Positions 32,780-41,472 of a stretch of DNA of 64,000 nucleotides are shown here, in pieces (position 1 is the first letter of the stretch; every line of letters begins with the position of its first letter). A program made the position numbers and the translations under genes. The stretch covers positions 1-64,000 of the forward strand of contig NZ_NFMB01000005.1 in the NCBI RefSeq assembly GCF_002161215.1, written 5' to 3'. The notes under the pieces were generated by a model that saw nothing but the letters and a program-made list of their open reading frames with translations, searched no databases and was not told the origin of the DNA. The stretch comes from Flavonifractor sp. An10 (GTDB taxonomy: Bacteria > Bacillota > Clostridia > Oscillospirales > Oscillospiraceae).

Positions 32780-34471
32780 ATGAACGCGGTTGAGATCGGC
32801 GGCCTGACCTACACCTACCCAGGCGTCCCTCAGCCCACACTCCGGGACATCAGCCTCCAAATTCCCAAAGGGGACTTCCTGGCGGTCGTTGGCAACAACG
32901 GCTGCGGGAAGTCCACTTTGTGCAAGGCCCTCAACGGCCTGATCCCCCACTTCATCACGGGGACCATGGAAGGGAGCGTCCGGGTGTGCGGCCTGAACAC
33001 GCTGGAGTACGACGTGGGCGTCCTGGCCCAAAAGGTGGGCTATGTGTATCAGGACTTTGAAAACCAGATCGTCCGGCCCACCGTGCTGGACGACGCCTCT
33101 TACTCCTGCCTGAACTACGCCTTTCCCGATTACCTGGAGCGGGGCAGAGCCGCGTTGAAGCAGTGCGGTCTGGAGGGCCGGGAGGAGGAGTACGTCTGGC
33201 AGCTCTCCGGCGGTCAGACCCACCTGCTGGCCCTGGCCGGCGCGGTATCCCTCCGGCCGGACATCCTGATCCTGGACGAGCCCATCGCCCAGCTGGACCC
33301 CATGCACGCCGACCGGATCTATGCGGTCCTCCGGGATTTGAACGAGAACCACGGCAAGACCATCCTCGTCATTGAGCACCACACCGAGTACATCGCCGAC
33401 TTCTGCAAGCACGTGATGCTGATGAAGGACGGCCAGGTGCGCTGGATACTGCCCACGGAGAATGCCCTCCAGCGGGTGGAGGAGCTGGAGGAATGCAACA
33501 TCTTCCCGCCCCAGGTGACCCAGGCGGCCTACGGCCTGCGGAAGGGCGGTATTCTCCCGGCGAATGTCCCTCTGCCCACCACGGTGGCGGACGGAGAGAA
33601 GGCTTTTGCCGGCCTGCGATACATCCCCCGGGAAAAGCCGGCGCCCGCCGCTCCCGGCGGTGAAAGCGCCGTGTCCGTTCAGAACGTGTCCCTCTCCTAC
33701 CGCTCGGTGAAGGGGGAGCCCCACACCGTCTTTGACGGGCTGGATCTGGACATCCGCAAGGGGGAGAAGGTGGCCCTCATCGGCTCCAACGGGGCGGGCA
33801 AGTCCACCCTGATGAAGCTGATGGTGGGCCTGCTGAAGCCCAATGCCGGCACGGTGTCCCTGTTTGGGGAGGCCATCGGAGACAAAAAGGCTGAGGATCT
33901 GTCCCGGCAGATCTCCCTGGTCTACCAGAATCCGGAGGAGATGTTCATCAAGGACTCCATCCGGGCCGACATCGCCTATGCCATGGAGGTGCGGAAGGTC
34001 CCGGAGTGGGAGAAGCGCACCGCGGAGCTGCTGGAGCGGTTCCGGCTGACAGAGCTGGCGGACCGGGACGGCCGCCTCATGTCCGGCGGCCAGATGCGCC
34101 GGGCCAGTTTGGCCATCGGCATCGCCCTGAACCCGGGCATCCTGCTGCTGGATGAGCCCACCGCCAATCTGGACATCGCCACCCGGCGGGAGATCATGGC
34201 GGTGCTCTCGGATATGAAGGACATCATCCAGACCGCCATCATCGCCACCCACGACATGCAACTGGTGTGTCAGTGGGCGGAGCGGATCATTGTGCTGCGG
34301 GGCGGGCGTGTGGTGGCGGACGGGCCCCGGGACGAGATCTTTGCCCGGGCCGACCTGGTGGAGCAGGTAGGCATCCGCCCGCCGGAGATCTTCACCATGG
34401 GGCAGGCTTTAGACAGGCGAGCCCTGTGCTATACCATCGACGAGTTCCTATCGTCTTTTCAGGAGGCGTGA
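32780..34471 (+). CDS. ECF transporter energy-coupling ATPase, fused A1-A2
   Basis: A 563-residue protein with two complete ABC domains in tandem. First: Walker A GNNGCGKST (about 37-45), signature LSGGQTHLLALAG, Walker B ILILDEPIAQLDP. Second: Walker A GSNGAGKST (about 335-343), Q-loop LVYQNPEEMF, signature MSGGQMRRASLAIG, Walker B LLLDEPTANLD. Fusion replaces the usual separate EcfA1/EcfA2. The first signature is unusual after LSGGQ (THLLAL instead of KQRVAI). The start lies one base after the S-component stop. Confidence 0.9.
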   Translation: MNAVEIGGLTYTYPGVPQPTLRDISLQIPKGDFLAVVGNNGCGKSTLCKALNGLIPHFITGTMEGSVRVCGLNTLEYDVGVLAQKVGYVYQDFENQIVRPTVLDDASYSCLNYAFPDYLERGRAALKQCGLEGREEEYVWQLSGGQTHLLALAGAVSLRPDILILDEPIAQLDPMHADRIYAVLRDLNENHGKTILVIEHHTEYIADFCKHVMLMKDGQVRWILPTENALQRVEELEECNIFPPQVTQAAYGLRKGGILPANVPLPTTVADGEKAFAGLRYIPREKPAPAAPGGESAVSVQNVSLSYRSVKGEPHTVFDGLDLDIRKGEKVALIGSNGAGKSTLMKLMVGLLKPNAGTVSLFGEAIGDKKAEDLSRQISLVYQNPEEMFIKDSIRADIAYAMEVRKVPEWEKRTAELLERFRLTELADRDGRLMSGGQMRRASLAIGIALNPGILLLDEPTANLDIATRREIMAVLSDMKDIIQTAIIATHDMQLVCQWAERIIVLRGGRVVADGPRDEIFARADLVEQVGIRPPEIFTMGQALDRRALCYTIDEFLSSFQEA

Positions 34472-34476
34472 CCGCT

Positions 34477-35313
34477 GTGGAAAAATTGACCGCAAAACTC
34501 TCGGAGAGCATCCTGGATAAGCTCTCCATGGACTTCCTGCGCAATCAGGTGCTGAAGAACGCCTATGGCAACGATGACACCGTGATCGCCGGCCTGGACC
34601 CCCGAATCCTGCTGGCCTGGTATCTGTTCTTCGGCCTTGTCCCCTGGTTTGTCAGCGACATCCCCTTTCTGCTGGGGTGCTTTCTGCTGGTGATGGCCAC
34701 CACCCTTCTGGCTCGGGTGGCGGGGCTGGTGCTGTTCCTCTTTGCCTTGGGGGTCTTCTCCCAGACGGGGTATCTCTTCGTGGTGACCCTTCTCTTTGGC
34801 GGGGACGCCTCCGCCGTGGCGCCCCTGCTCATCCTCACCCTGAAGGTGGCCACCATCTCCCTGGCCTCGGTGACGGTATTCTCCGGGCTGGACCCGGACA
34901 AGCTGTCCAACGGCCTGATGTGGTACGGCTGCCCAGAGCGGCTGAGCTTCTCCATCTCCTACGCCTACCGGATGCTGCCCATGCTGATGGAGGAGTTCCA
35001 GAATGTGCTGCTCTCCTACCGCCTTCGGGGCAATCCCCCGGCTCACGAGACCTTCGGCGGCAAGGTGAGGTATCTGATTTATCAGGTGAAGATCATCATG
35101 CAGTCCTTCTACCCCCTGATGCTCAACACCGCCAAGCGCTCCCGCACCACGGTGGAGGCCCTGGAGCTGCGGGGCTACCGGTACGCGGCGGTGAACAAGT
35201 CCGTGAAAAAGATCAAGCTGGCCGCCCTGAAGGTCACTTATAACGATGGACTGTTCCTGGCCATCTCCTTCCTGGTGGTGGCGGTGGCCGTCCTGATCTC
35301 CACACTGCTGTAA
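34477..35313 (+). CDS. ECF transporter transmembrane component T
   Basis: A 278-residue protein starting at GTG 34477 with AGGAGG ten bases upstream. It has four to five membrane helices and, in the cytoplasmic coupling helices, two Arg-Gly motifs (LLSYRLRGNP and ALELRGYRYA), the signature by which EcfT grips the two ATPase sites. It completes the S-A-T module. Confidence 0.87.
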   Translation: MEKLTAKLSESILDKLSMDFLRNQVLKNAYGNDDTVIAGLDPRILLAWYLFFGLVPWFVSDIPFLLGCFLLVMATTLLARVAGLVLFLFALGVFSQTGYLFVVTLLFGGDASAVAPLLILTLKVATISLASVTVFSGLDPDKLSNGLMWYGCPERLSFSISYAYRMLPMLMEEFQNVLLSYRLRGNPPAHETFGGKVRYLIYQVKIIMQSFYPLMLNTAKRSRTTVEALELRGYRYAAVNKSVKKIKLAALKVTYNDGLFLAISFLVVAVAVLISTLL

Positions 35314-35331
35314 GAAAGAAGGTCATTTCTT

Positions 35332-36129
35332 TTGCGCCTGGATTTTCACACCCACGGGAAGCTGGCCAAAAAGCTCCCATTTTCCACCGCCTACACCGAC
35401 TGGCTCTTCGGCGAGGCCAGACAGGCCGGACTGGACGCCCTGTGCCTGACGGAGCACTTCAACACCCTCCAGTTTGCCGATGTGTACGGCTACATCGCCT
35501 CGGTGAGCCGAAGGATCGGGGACACCCTGGAGCTGGAGAACGGCCTGCGCGTCTTCCCCGGCATGGAGACGGATGTGGCGGAGGGCGGTCATATCCTGTC
35601 CATCGGGCCCCTGGAGGCCATTTTGGAGCTGAACCGGCGGCTGGAGCCCCACAAGGAGAAGAGGGACTTTCTGCCCTTCTCCCGGCTCATGGATTTGTTT
35701 GAGAAGTACCCAGTGGTGGTGGGCTGCGGCCACCCCTTCCGCGCCGGCGGCCATGTGCCCGAGTTGCCTCAGGAGCAGCTACGCCGCCTGCAATTTCTGG
35801 ATCTGAACGGCAAGGACCTGGCTCTGGACCGGGAGCGCACCGAGCGGCTCACCTACGCCCTGGGGAGAGAGCTGGACATCCCCGTGGTGTCCGGCAGCGA
35901 CACCCACCAGGCGGTGCAGTACGGCTGCGTCACCACGGTTTTTGAACGGGATGTGGATACTGTCCCCGCTCTCTACGGGGAGATGGTAGCCGGACGCTAT
36001 GACATTGATATCTCCGACATTGCCGCCTTCCAGGTGCGCACCGCCTGCCTGCTGAAGCGGTCTCTGAAGGAGATCCACGCCTTGGGAGGCGACTATGTGG
36101 CTATTCTGACTCAGGAGGCCATTGCATGA
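35332..36129 (+). CDS. PHP-domain phosphoesterase
   Basis: A 265-residue metal-dependent phosphoesterase starting at TTG 35332. Metal ligands are visible as DFHTHGK (residues 4-10), LTEHF near 40, GMETD near 78, GCGHP near 133 and GSDTH near 186, the full PHP set. Family members hydrolyse histidinol phosphate, nucleotides or sugar phosphates; this one belongs to the short stand-alone class. It sits 18 bases after the ECF T gene and overlaps the next phosphatase by 4 bases, so it probably acts on the imported compound. Confidence 0.82.
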   Translation: MRLDFHTHGKLAKKLPFSTAYTDWLFGEARQAGLDALCLTEHFNTLQFADVYGYIASVSRRIGDTLELENGLRVFPGMETDVAEGGHILSIGPLEAILELNRRLEPHKEKRDFLPFSRLMDLFEKYPVVVGCGHPFRAGGHVPELPQEQLRRLQFLDLNGKDLALDRERTERLTYALGRELDIPVVSGSDTHQAVQYGCVTTVFERDVDTVPALYGEMVAGRYDIDISDIAAFQVRTACLLKRSLKEIHALGGDYVAILTQEAIA

Positions 36130-36911
36130 CCGTCCTGACGGATCCTCTGGCGGAGGGGGCTGTCCGGGCGGTATGGGAGGCGGGAAGGCTGCTGGCCGAT
36201 CCCGCTGCCGTCAGAAGCATCCGGGCCAAGAGCGAGACGGATTATGTCACCAACGTAGATCTGGAGGTGCAGGAGTTTCTGCGGGAGCGCTTGGCGGCCC
36301 TGACGCCGGGCGTCCAGTTCATGGGAGAGGAGCAGGACAACAGTTGTTTGGACTGGAGCCGCCCCTGCTGGATTTTGGACCCGGTGGACGGCACCACCAA
36401 CCTGATCCATCAATTCCGGCGCAGCGCGATTTCCCTGGCCTTGGCGGAGGGTGGACAAATTGTCTTTGGTATGGTATACAATCCTTATACGGAGGAGTGT
36501 TTCACCGCCCGCCGGGGCGGCGGAGCATTCCGAAATGGGGTTCCCATTCAGGTCAGCGCCGTCTCTCGGCTGGAGGATAGCCTTCTGTCCGCGGGCACCG
36601 TTCCCGGCCAGCGGGAGCTGGCGGATGCGGCCTTCCGGCAGATGCGGGCACTGTATGACCGGTGCCAGGATGTGCGACGGATGGGCTGTGCCAGCCTGGA
36701 GCTGTGCGATGTGGCCTGCGGACGTCTGGAGGGCTATGTGGAGCTGTCTCTCCAGCCGTGGGACTACGCCGCCGGAATGCTCATCTTAGCGGAGGCCGGG
36801 GGACAGGTTACCGCTCCGGGCGGAGCCCCTCTCTCTCTGGCGGAGGGCGGGCCTCTGTTGGCCTCCAATGGGCGGCTCCACAGCGCACTGCAAACAATTT
36901 TGAAAGAATGA
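36126..36911 (+). CDS. Inositol-monophosphatase-family enzyme in the ECF operon
   Basis: A 261-residue Mg-dependent phosphatase. Metal site motifs: MGEEQD near 66, WILDPVDGTTNLIH near 85-98 and QPWDYAAGMLILAEAGG near 216. Family substrates include inositol 1-phosphate, histidinol phosphate, fructose 1,6-bisphosphate and PAP. The start overlaps the PHP stop (ATGA). Together with the PHP enzyme it suggests stepwise removal of phosphate from something brought in by, or made from, the ECF substrate. Confidence 0.88.
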   Translation: MTVLTDPLAEGAVRAVWEAGRLLADPAAVRSIRAKSETDYVTNVDLEVQEFLRERLAALTPGVQFMGEEQDNSCLDWSRPCWILDPVDGTTNLIHQFRRSAISLALAEGGQIVFGMVYNPYTEECFTARRGGGAFRNGVPIQVSAVSRLEDSLLSAGTVPGQRELADAAFRQMRALYDRCQDVRRMGCASLELCDVACGRLEGYVELSLQPWDYAAGMLILAEAGGQVTAPGGAPLSLAEGGPLLASNGRLHSALQTILKE

Positions 36912-36921
36912 GGGTTTTGTC

Positions 36922-37746
36922 ATGGACCTGCGCCTTCCCGCCGCCGCTGGGGAGTTGACCCGGGCGGAGCAGAAGATCCTGGATTATATCAACACCAACA
37001 CAGATACCTTCCTGTTTTCGTCCATTGGGCAGCTGGCGGAGCGGCTGGAGCTCTCCGACGCCACGGTCTCCCGCTTCGCCCGCCATGTGGGCTGCCGGGA
37101 CTTCAAGGCGCTGAAATCTCTGGTGCTGGAGCAGTCTCCGGGCCCGGCGGTAAAGCTGGCGGCCACACTCAGTCAGGGAGCGCGTTTTTCCCCACAGGCC
37201 TGGCTGGAGCGGCAGCGGGCGTACCTGGAGACGACCATACAGCAGCTCTCCACCGGGGAATTTGACCGGGCGGTGGAGGCCCTCTGTTCCGCCCAGCGGG
37301 TATTCGTCCACGGGAAAAACGCCTCCGCCTCCCTGGCCCAGCTGCTCCACTTCCGCCTGCGGCGGCTGGGCTTACAGGTATCTCTCCTGCCCTCCGGCGG
37401 CTCTGAACTGCTGGAAGGGCTCTCGCAAGCGGCGGAGAACGATCTGGTGGTGCTGTTCAGCTTTTCCAAACTGTCCCGGGAGGGACGCATCCTCCTGGAG
37501 CACAGTCGGGCCGCCGGTTACCGGACGCTGGCCTTTGTGGGACGCACCTGCCTGCCCGCGGAGGAGCGGGCGGACGTCAGTCTGTTCGCCTACCGCGGCA
37601 CCGAAAAGGAGTACCACTCCATGGCTGCCCCCGCCGCCCTGCTGGACGCCCTGGCCGTCGCTGCGGCGGAGCGGTTAGGAGCCGAAAGCGCGGAACGCCT
37701 TCAGTCGCTGCACCAGATGAAAAAAGACTACTTTCCGGATGGATGA
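36922..37746 (+). CDS. RpiR/MurR-family regulator with SIS domain
   Basis: A 274-residue regulator with an N-terminal RpiR HTH (ELTRAEQKILDYINTN, then AERLELSDATVSRFARHVGCRDF) and a C-terminal SIS domain at about 120-250 (RVFVHGKNASASLAQLLHFRL, DLVVLFSFSKLSREGRIL) that binds phosphosugars. It is the last gene of the ECF operon, followed by a strong terminator, and likely senses a phosphorylated sugar or polyol. This supports a phosphosugar or polyol-phosphate theme for the cluster. Confidence 0.85.
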   Translation: MDLRLPAAAGELTRAEQKILDYINTNTDTFLFSSIGQLAERLELSDATVSRFARHVGCRDFKALKSLVLEQSPGPAVKLAATLSQGARFSPQAWLERQRAYLETTIQQLSTGEFDRAVEALCSAQRVFVHGKNASASLAQLLHFRLRRLGLQVSLLPSGGSELLEGLSQAAENDLVVLFSFSKLSREGRILLEHSRAAGYRTLAFVGRTCLPAEERADVSLFAYRGTEKEYHSMAAPAALLDALAVAAAERLGAESAERLQSLHQMKKDYFPDG

Positions 37747-37793
37747 ACGCATCCCCCATGCGTGTGTACACATGGGGGATGCGTTCATTTTCC
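37744..37793 (+). terminator. Terminator of the ECF operon
   Basis: TGAACGCATCCCCCATG pairs perfectly with CATGGGGGATGCGTTCA and is followed by TTTT. Confidence 0.92.
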
Positions 37794-37947
37794 AGGATAA
37801 CACACGGATTTTACACGCATTTTACTGCACCGCGGTAGTGGGCATCCACCGGATGTGATATGGTAAATTAGGTTTATTTTATATATTCCTCTATGTGCAG
37901 GTCCTTGCTGCCTGTGCACCGTATCAGGAAAGGAAGGGTCTACTGCT

Positions 37948-39567
37948 ATGAAACGCGCAGTTTTATCCGCATGTATCCTGGCATTTGCATTGCTTTTGAC
38001 AGCCTGTGGCCCGGCATCGTCTGACAGCACCGCCTCCGCCAGCGATCCCGCCAGTGGAGAGCAGGCTTTCCACTACGGCGGAGATGTGACGCTGCGCATC
38101 CTCTCCGGCTCGGAGAACCAGGAGCTGGAGGGCATCCTGGATGACTTCGCCCGGGAACGGGGCGTGAACATCGAGATGGAGTACCAGGGCTCCCTGGATA
38201 TCATGCGCACCCTCCAGGGAGAGAGCATCGACTACGACGCGGTGTGGCCTGCCAGCAGCCTGTGGCTCACCGCCGGAGACACCCAGTACCGGGTAAAGCA
38301 CGCCCAGTCCATTTCCATCACCCCGGTGGTATTCGGAATCCGCCAGGGGTTAGCCGAGGAGCTGGGTTTCGTGGGCACGGAGGTGTCGGTCAGCGACCTG
38401 CTCTCCGCCATCCAGTCTGGGAAGCTGAACTTCTGCATGACCTCCGCCACCCAGTCCAACTCCGGGTGCAGCGCCTACATCGGCTTTCTCTATGCCCTGC
38501 TGGGCAATCCAGATGTGATCACATCGGAGAGCCTCCAGACTCCCGGTCTCTCGGAACAGATCACCCAACTGCTCTCCGGCGTAGACCGGTCCTCCGGCAG
38601 CTCCGACTGGCTGAAGGACCTATTTCTCACCGGCGGCTATGACGCCATGGTGAACTATGAGTGCCTCATCATCAGTGCCAACCAGGAGCTGGAGGCACGA
38701 GGCGAGGAGACCCTGTATGCCGTCTACCCCTATGACGGCCTCTCTATCGCGGACTCCCCCCTGGGCTATGTGGACAACGGGGATACTGAGAAGGAGCATG
38801 CTTTTCTGGATCTGCAGGAATACCTGCTTTCCGACGAGGTTCAAAACGAGATCCAGCGCACAGGCCGCCGCACCGGGTACGAGGGGGTGTCGGCGGAGAA
38901 CGCGGACGTATTCCGCGCCGACTGGGGCATCCAGCCCGACCGGGTGCTCTCTCCCATTCGGATGCCCTCCACCGACGTGTTGATGGAGGGCCTGAACCTG
39001 TACCAGACGGAATTCCGCAAGCCCTCCCTCACCGTATATTGTCTGGACTACTCCGGAAGTATGGAGGGAACAGGCCGGGAGCAGATGGTGGAGGCCATGA
39101 GCCAGATCCTCATTCAGGAGAACGCGGAGAAGAATCTGCTCCAGGCCTCGGCGCATGAGGTCAATATCCTCATCCCCTTCGAGGGCTACCCCCGGGACGT
39201 CTATGCTGCTGTTGGAAATGGCAGTGAGCTGGAAGCTCTCTATACACAGGTGGAGGCAGAAACGGCCACAGGCGGTACGGATATTTACTCCGCAGCCATG
39301 GAGGGCCTGCGGCAGCTGGGAAACTACGACCTGAGCCAGTACACCCCCGCCATCATCCTGCTGACGGACGGAGTGTCCGATGGCAGCATCGACGCTTTCC
39401 AAACCGCCTATGAGGCATTCGGAGCAGACGTACCGGTGTTCTCCATCATGTTCGGCTCCGCCGATCCCACCCAGCTGGAAGAACTGGCGGAACTGACCCA
39501 CGCCCGGGTCTTCGACGGACGGGAGGATCTGATCGGGGCCTTCCGCAGTGTGAAGGGGTACAACTGA
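37948..39567 (+). CDS. Lipoprotein with substrate-binding domain fused to a VWA domain
   Basis: A 539-residue lipoprotein: signal peptide with lipobox LLTAC (Cys20), linker, an ABC-type extracellular solute-binding domain at about 45-340 (VTLRILSGSENQELEGILDDF, MTSATQSNSGCSAYIGFL, GYDAMVNYE), then a von Willebrand A domain at about 360-535 with MIDAS motif DYSGS near 368-372, a conserved Thr in TATGGTDIY and Asp in LLTDGVSDG. VWA domains bind metal-dependent protein partners. It begins a three-gene unit, one base from the XpaC gene, with AAAGGAAGG upstream. No permease or ATPase accompanies it. Confidence 0.85.
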   Translation: MKRAVLSACILAFALLLTACGPASSDSTASASDPASGEQAFHYGGDVTLRILSGSENQELEGILDDFARERGVNIEMEYQGSLDIMRTLQGESIDYDAVWPASSLWLTAGDTQYRVKHAQSISITPVVFGIRQGLAEELGFVGTEVSVSDLLSAIQSGKLNFCMTSATQSNSGCSAYIGFLYALLGNPDVITSESLQTPGLSEQITQLLSGVDRSSGSSDWLKDLFLTGGYDAMVNYECLIISANQELEARGEETLYAVYPYDGLSIADSPLGYVDNGDTEKEHAFLDLQEYLLSDEVQNEIQRTGRRTGYEGVSAENADVFRADWGIQPDRVLSPIRMPSTDVLMEGLNLYQTEFRKPSLTVYCLDYSGSMEGTGREQMVEAMSQILIQENAEKNLLQASAHEVNILIPFEGYPRDVYAAVGNGSELEALYTQVEAETATGGTDIYSAAMEGLRQLGNYDLSQYTPAIILLTDGVSDGSIDAFQTAYEAFGADVPVFSIMFGSADPTQLEELAELTHARVFDGREDLIGAFRSVKGYN

Positions 39568-39568
39568 G

Positions 39569-40210
39569 ATGAAGAAGGGACAGTTGCGGCAGCTGGTACT
39601 GTCGCTGGGCGGGGGGATCGCGGTCTTTCTGGTTCTGGCCCTGGCCCTCCGATGGAACTTCCTCTTCAGCGCCGTGCTGGGGGTGGGAATCTATCTGGGC
39701 CTGTGGTTCCTGCTGACCCCCAAGGCGGACCCCGTCACCCTCTATTTCGCCAAGCGACCGGACGGCGGCGAGATGCAGGCCCTGATGGAGGAGGCGGAGC
39801 GGGATCTGAGAGCCATCCGGTCGGCCGCCGGCCGCATCACAGACGTCCGGACCCATGAGGACGCCCTGGCCCTCACGGAGACGGGGGATCGCCTCTACCG
39901 GTATCTCCGGGAGCATCCGGAGAAGATCCCGTCGGCTAACCGCTTTCTCACCTACTATCTGGACACGGTGGGCCGGATCCTGGGGCAGTATGTGAAGTTC
40001 CAGGAGGCCGGGCTGGGGACTTCCGAGGTGCGGGAGTTCCAGCGGAAGGTGCGGGCCATCCTGCCCAAGCTGAAAACTGGATTCGAGGCACAGCTCAGTC
40101 AGCTGATGGCCTCGGAGCGGTTTGACGCGGAGGCGGATATGAAGGTCATGGAGGGCCTGCTGAACACGGAGGGATTCCAATGGGAAGCAAATCAAAATGG
40201 ATCGGTCTGA
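39569..40210 (+). CDS. XpaC-family membrane protein
   Basis: A 213-residue protein with two adjacent N-terminal membrane helices (about 8-50) and a helical cytoplasmic domain of the XpaC/5-bromo-4-chloroindolyl phosphate hydrolysis family (EMQALMEEAERDLRAIRSAAGRI, then FLTYYLDTVGRILGQYVKFQE). In other Firmicutes xpaC is usually paired with the tellurite-resistance-like telA; no telA is present here. It starts one base after the VWA gene and overlaps the next gene by 31 bases, so the three are one unit. Confidence 0.78.
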   Translation: MKKGQLRQLVLSLGGGIAVFLVLALALRWNFLFSAVLGVGIYLGLWFLLTPKADPVTLYFAKRPDGGEMQALMEEAERDLRAIRSAAGRITDVRTHEDALALTETGDRLYRYLREHPEKIPSANRFLTYYLDTVGRILGQYVKFQEAGLGTSEVREFQRKVRAILPKLKTGFEAQLSQLMASERFDAEADMKVMEGLLNTEGFQWEANQNGSV

Positions 40211-41247
40211 TCATCCTGCTGGCCGTCATCGGGGCGGCGGCGGTCTATCTGTTGCTGGGAGGCGGCCCCCAGCCGGAGCCCGCTGTCCTGCGGGGCTATG
40301 TGGGGGGCGAGAAGATCGGCCTGCTGGAGGACGAGGCGGTACAGGACATCCTGGATCGGAACTACGGGCTCACCCTGGACTATGCCAAGGCAGGTTCCCT
40401 GGACATGGTAACGGCGGATCACGAGGGCCGGAATTTCCTCTTTCCCTCCAGCCAGACCGCCCTGGAGTATTACCAGCAGCTCTACGGCGCGCCGGACAGG
40501 AGCCAGATCGTGTTCAACACCCCCATCGTCCTCTATACCCACCGGCCCATCCTGGAGGCGTTCCAGAAAGAGGGGCTGGTGACGGAGCGGGATGGGGTGT
40601 ACTATATGGATATGGCCGGCCTGGTGGCGGAGATCGAGGCGGGCACCGCCTGGGCGGACCTGGGGCTCCCGGAGCTCTACGGCACCGTGGCTGTCAACAC
40701 TACCGACCCCGTGCGCTCCAACTCCGGGAATATGTTCGCGGGGCTGCTGGCCAATGTGCTGTGCGGCGGGGTGGCGGATGAGGACAGCGTGGAGGCGGTG
40801 TTGCCCCGCTTGCAGGCCATCTTCGAGAAGTTGGGCTATATGGAGGCGTCCTCCTCCGACCTCTTCGACCAGTTCCTCAAGACCGGCATGGGGGCCAAGC
40901 CCATGATCGCCGGCTATGAAAACCAACTGCTGGAGTTCGCCGTGGAGAACCCGGAGGACTGGGAACAGCTGAAGGATGACATCGTGCTGATCTATCCCAC
41001 ACCCACCGTCTGGTCCTCCCATATCTACATCGCCCTGGACGAGGCGGGGGAGGCGGGCATCGACGCCCTGATGGACGAGGAGATCCAGCGCCTGGCCTGG
41101 GAAAACCACGGTTTCCGTACCGAGGTATCCGGGACGGGCGCCGACGAAGACCACTTCGGCGTCCCCCACCTGGCCGCGGAGATCACCCAGGTGGCCGCCA
41201 TGCCCAGCTACGCCGCCATGGAGAAGATCATTGCCGCTCTGTCGTAG
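40180..41247 (+). CDS. Membrane-anchored extracellular substrate-binding protein
   Basis: A 355-residue protein with an N-terminal uncleaved anchor (residues 8-27, no lipobox Cys) and a solute-binding domain related to that of the VWA lipoprotein: both have a T-x-x-x-SNSG segment (TDPVRSNSGNMFAGLL here) and an NTPIVLYTHRPILE/TPVVFGI hinge. The partner motif MIAGYENQLLEF replaces MVNYECLI. ATG 40180 lies inside the XpaC end. It is last in the unit before a terminator. Confidence 0.8.
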   Translation: MGSKSKWIGLIILLAVIGAAAVYLLLGGGPQPEPAVLRGYVGGEKIGLLEDEAVQDILDRNYGLTLDYAKAGSLDMVTADHEGRNFLFPSSQTALEYYQQLYGAPDRSQIVFNTPIVLYTHRPILEAFQKEGLVTERDGVYYMDMAGLVAEIEAGTAWADLGLPELYGTVAVNTTDPVRSNSGNMFAGLLANVLCGGVADEDSVEAVLPRLQAIFEKLGYMEASSSDLFDQFLKTGMGAKPMIAGYENQLLEFAVENPEDWEQLKDDIVLIYPTPTVWSSHIYIALDEAGEAGIDALMDEEIQRLAWENHGFRTEVSGTGADEDHFGVPHLAAEITQVAAMPSYAAMEKIIAALS

Positions 41248-41283
41248 AGGCGGCCTGCATAGCGCTCCCAGCCATGGCGAATA

Positions 41284-41339
41284 AAAACCCCATCCTGTCC
41301 ACTCAGAAGATATCTGAGCTGTACGGAATGGGGTTTTGC
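41284..41339 (+). terminator. Terminator of the VWA-XpaC-SBP unit
   Basis: AAAACCCCAT pairs with ATGGGGTTTT; the loop holds a second CTCAGA..TCTGAG stem. Confidence 0.85.
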
Positions 41340-41381
41340 TGTTATTGATCTGTCCATCGTGCGAGTGTGCTGATGGGTATA

Positions 41382-41410
41382 CCTCAAGATTTGCGGGGCT
41401 GTAAACAATG
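41382..41410. repeat. att-like repeat copy A
   Basis: CTCAAGATTTGCGGGGCTGT then AAACAA resembles copies at 56551 (closest), 48577, 58023 and 22470. It stands in the spacer 41340-41472, which has no gene. Confidence 0.4.
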
Positions 41411-41472
41411 AGAGTGCCTACCTATCGCTATGTTCCAAAAGTGTCCCTCAAATCTCTTACAACGGGCTGTTC

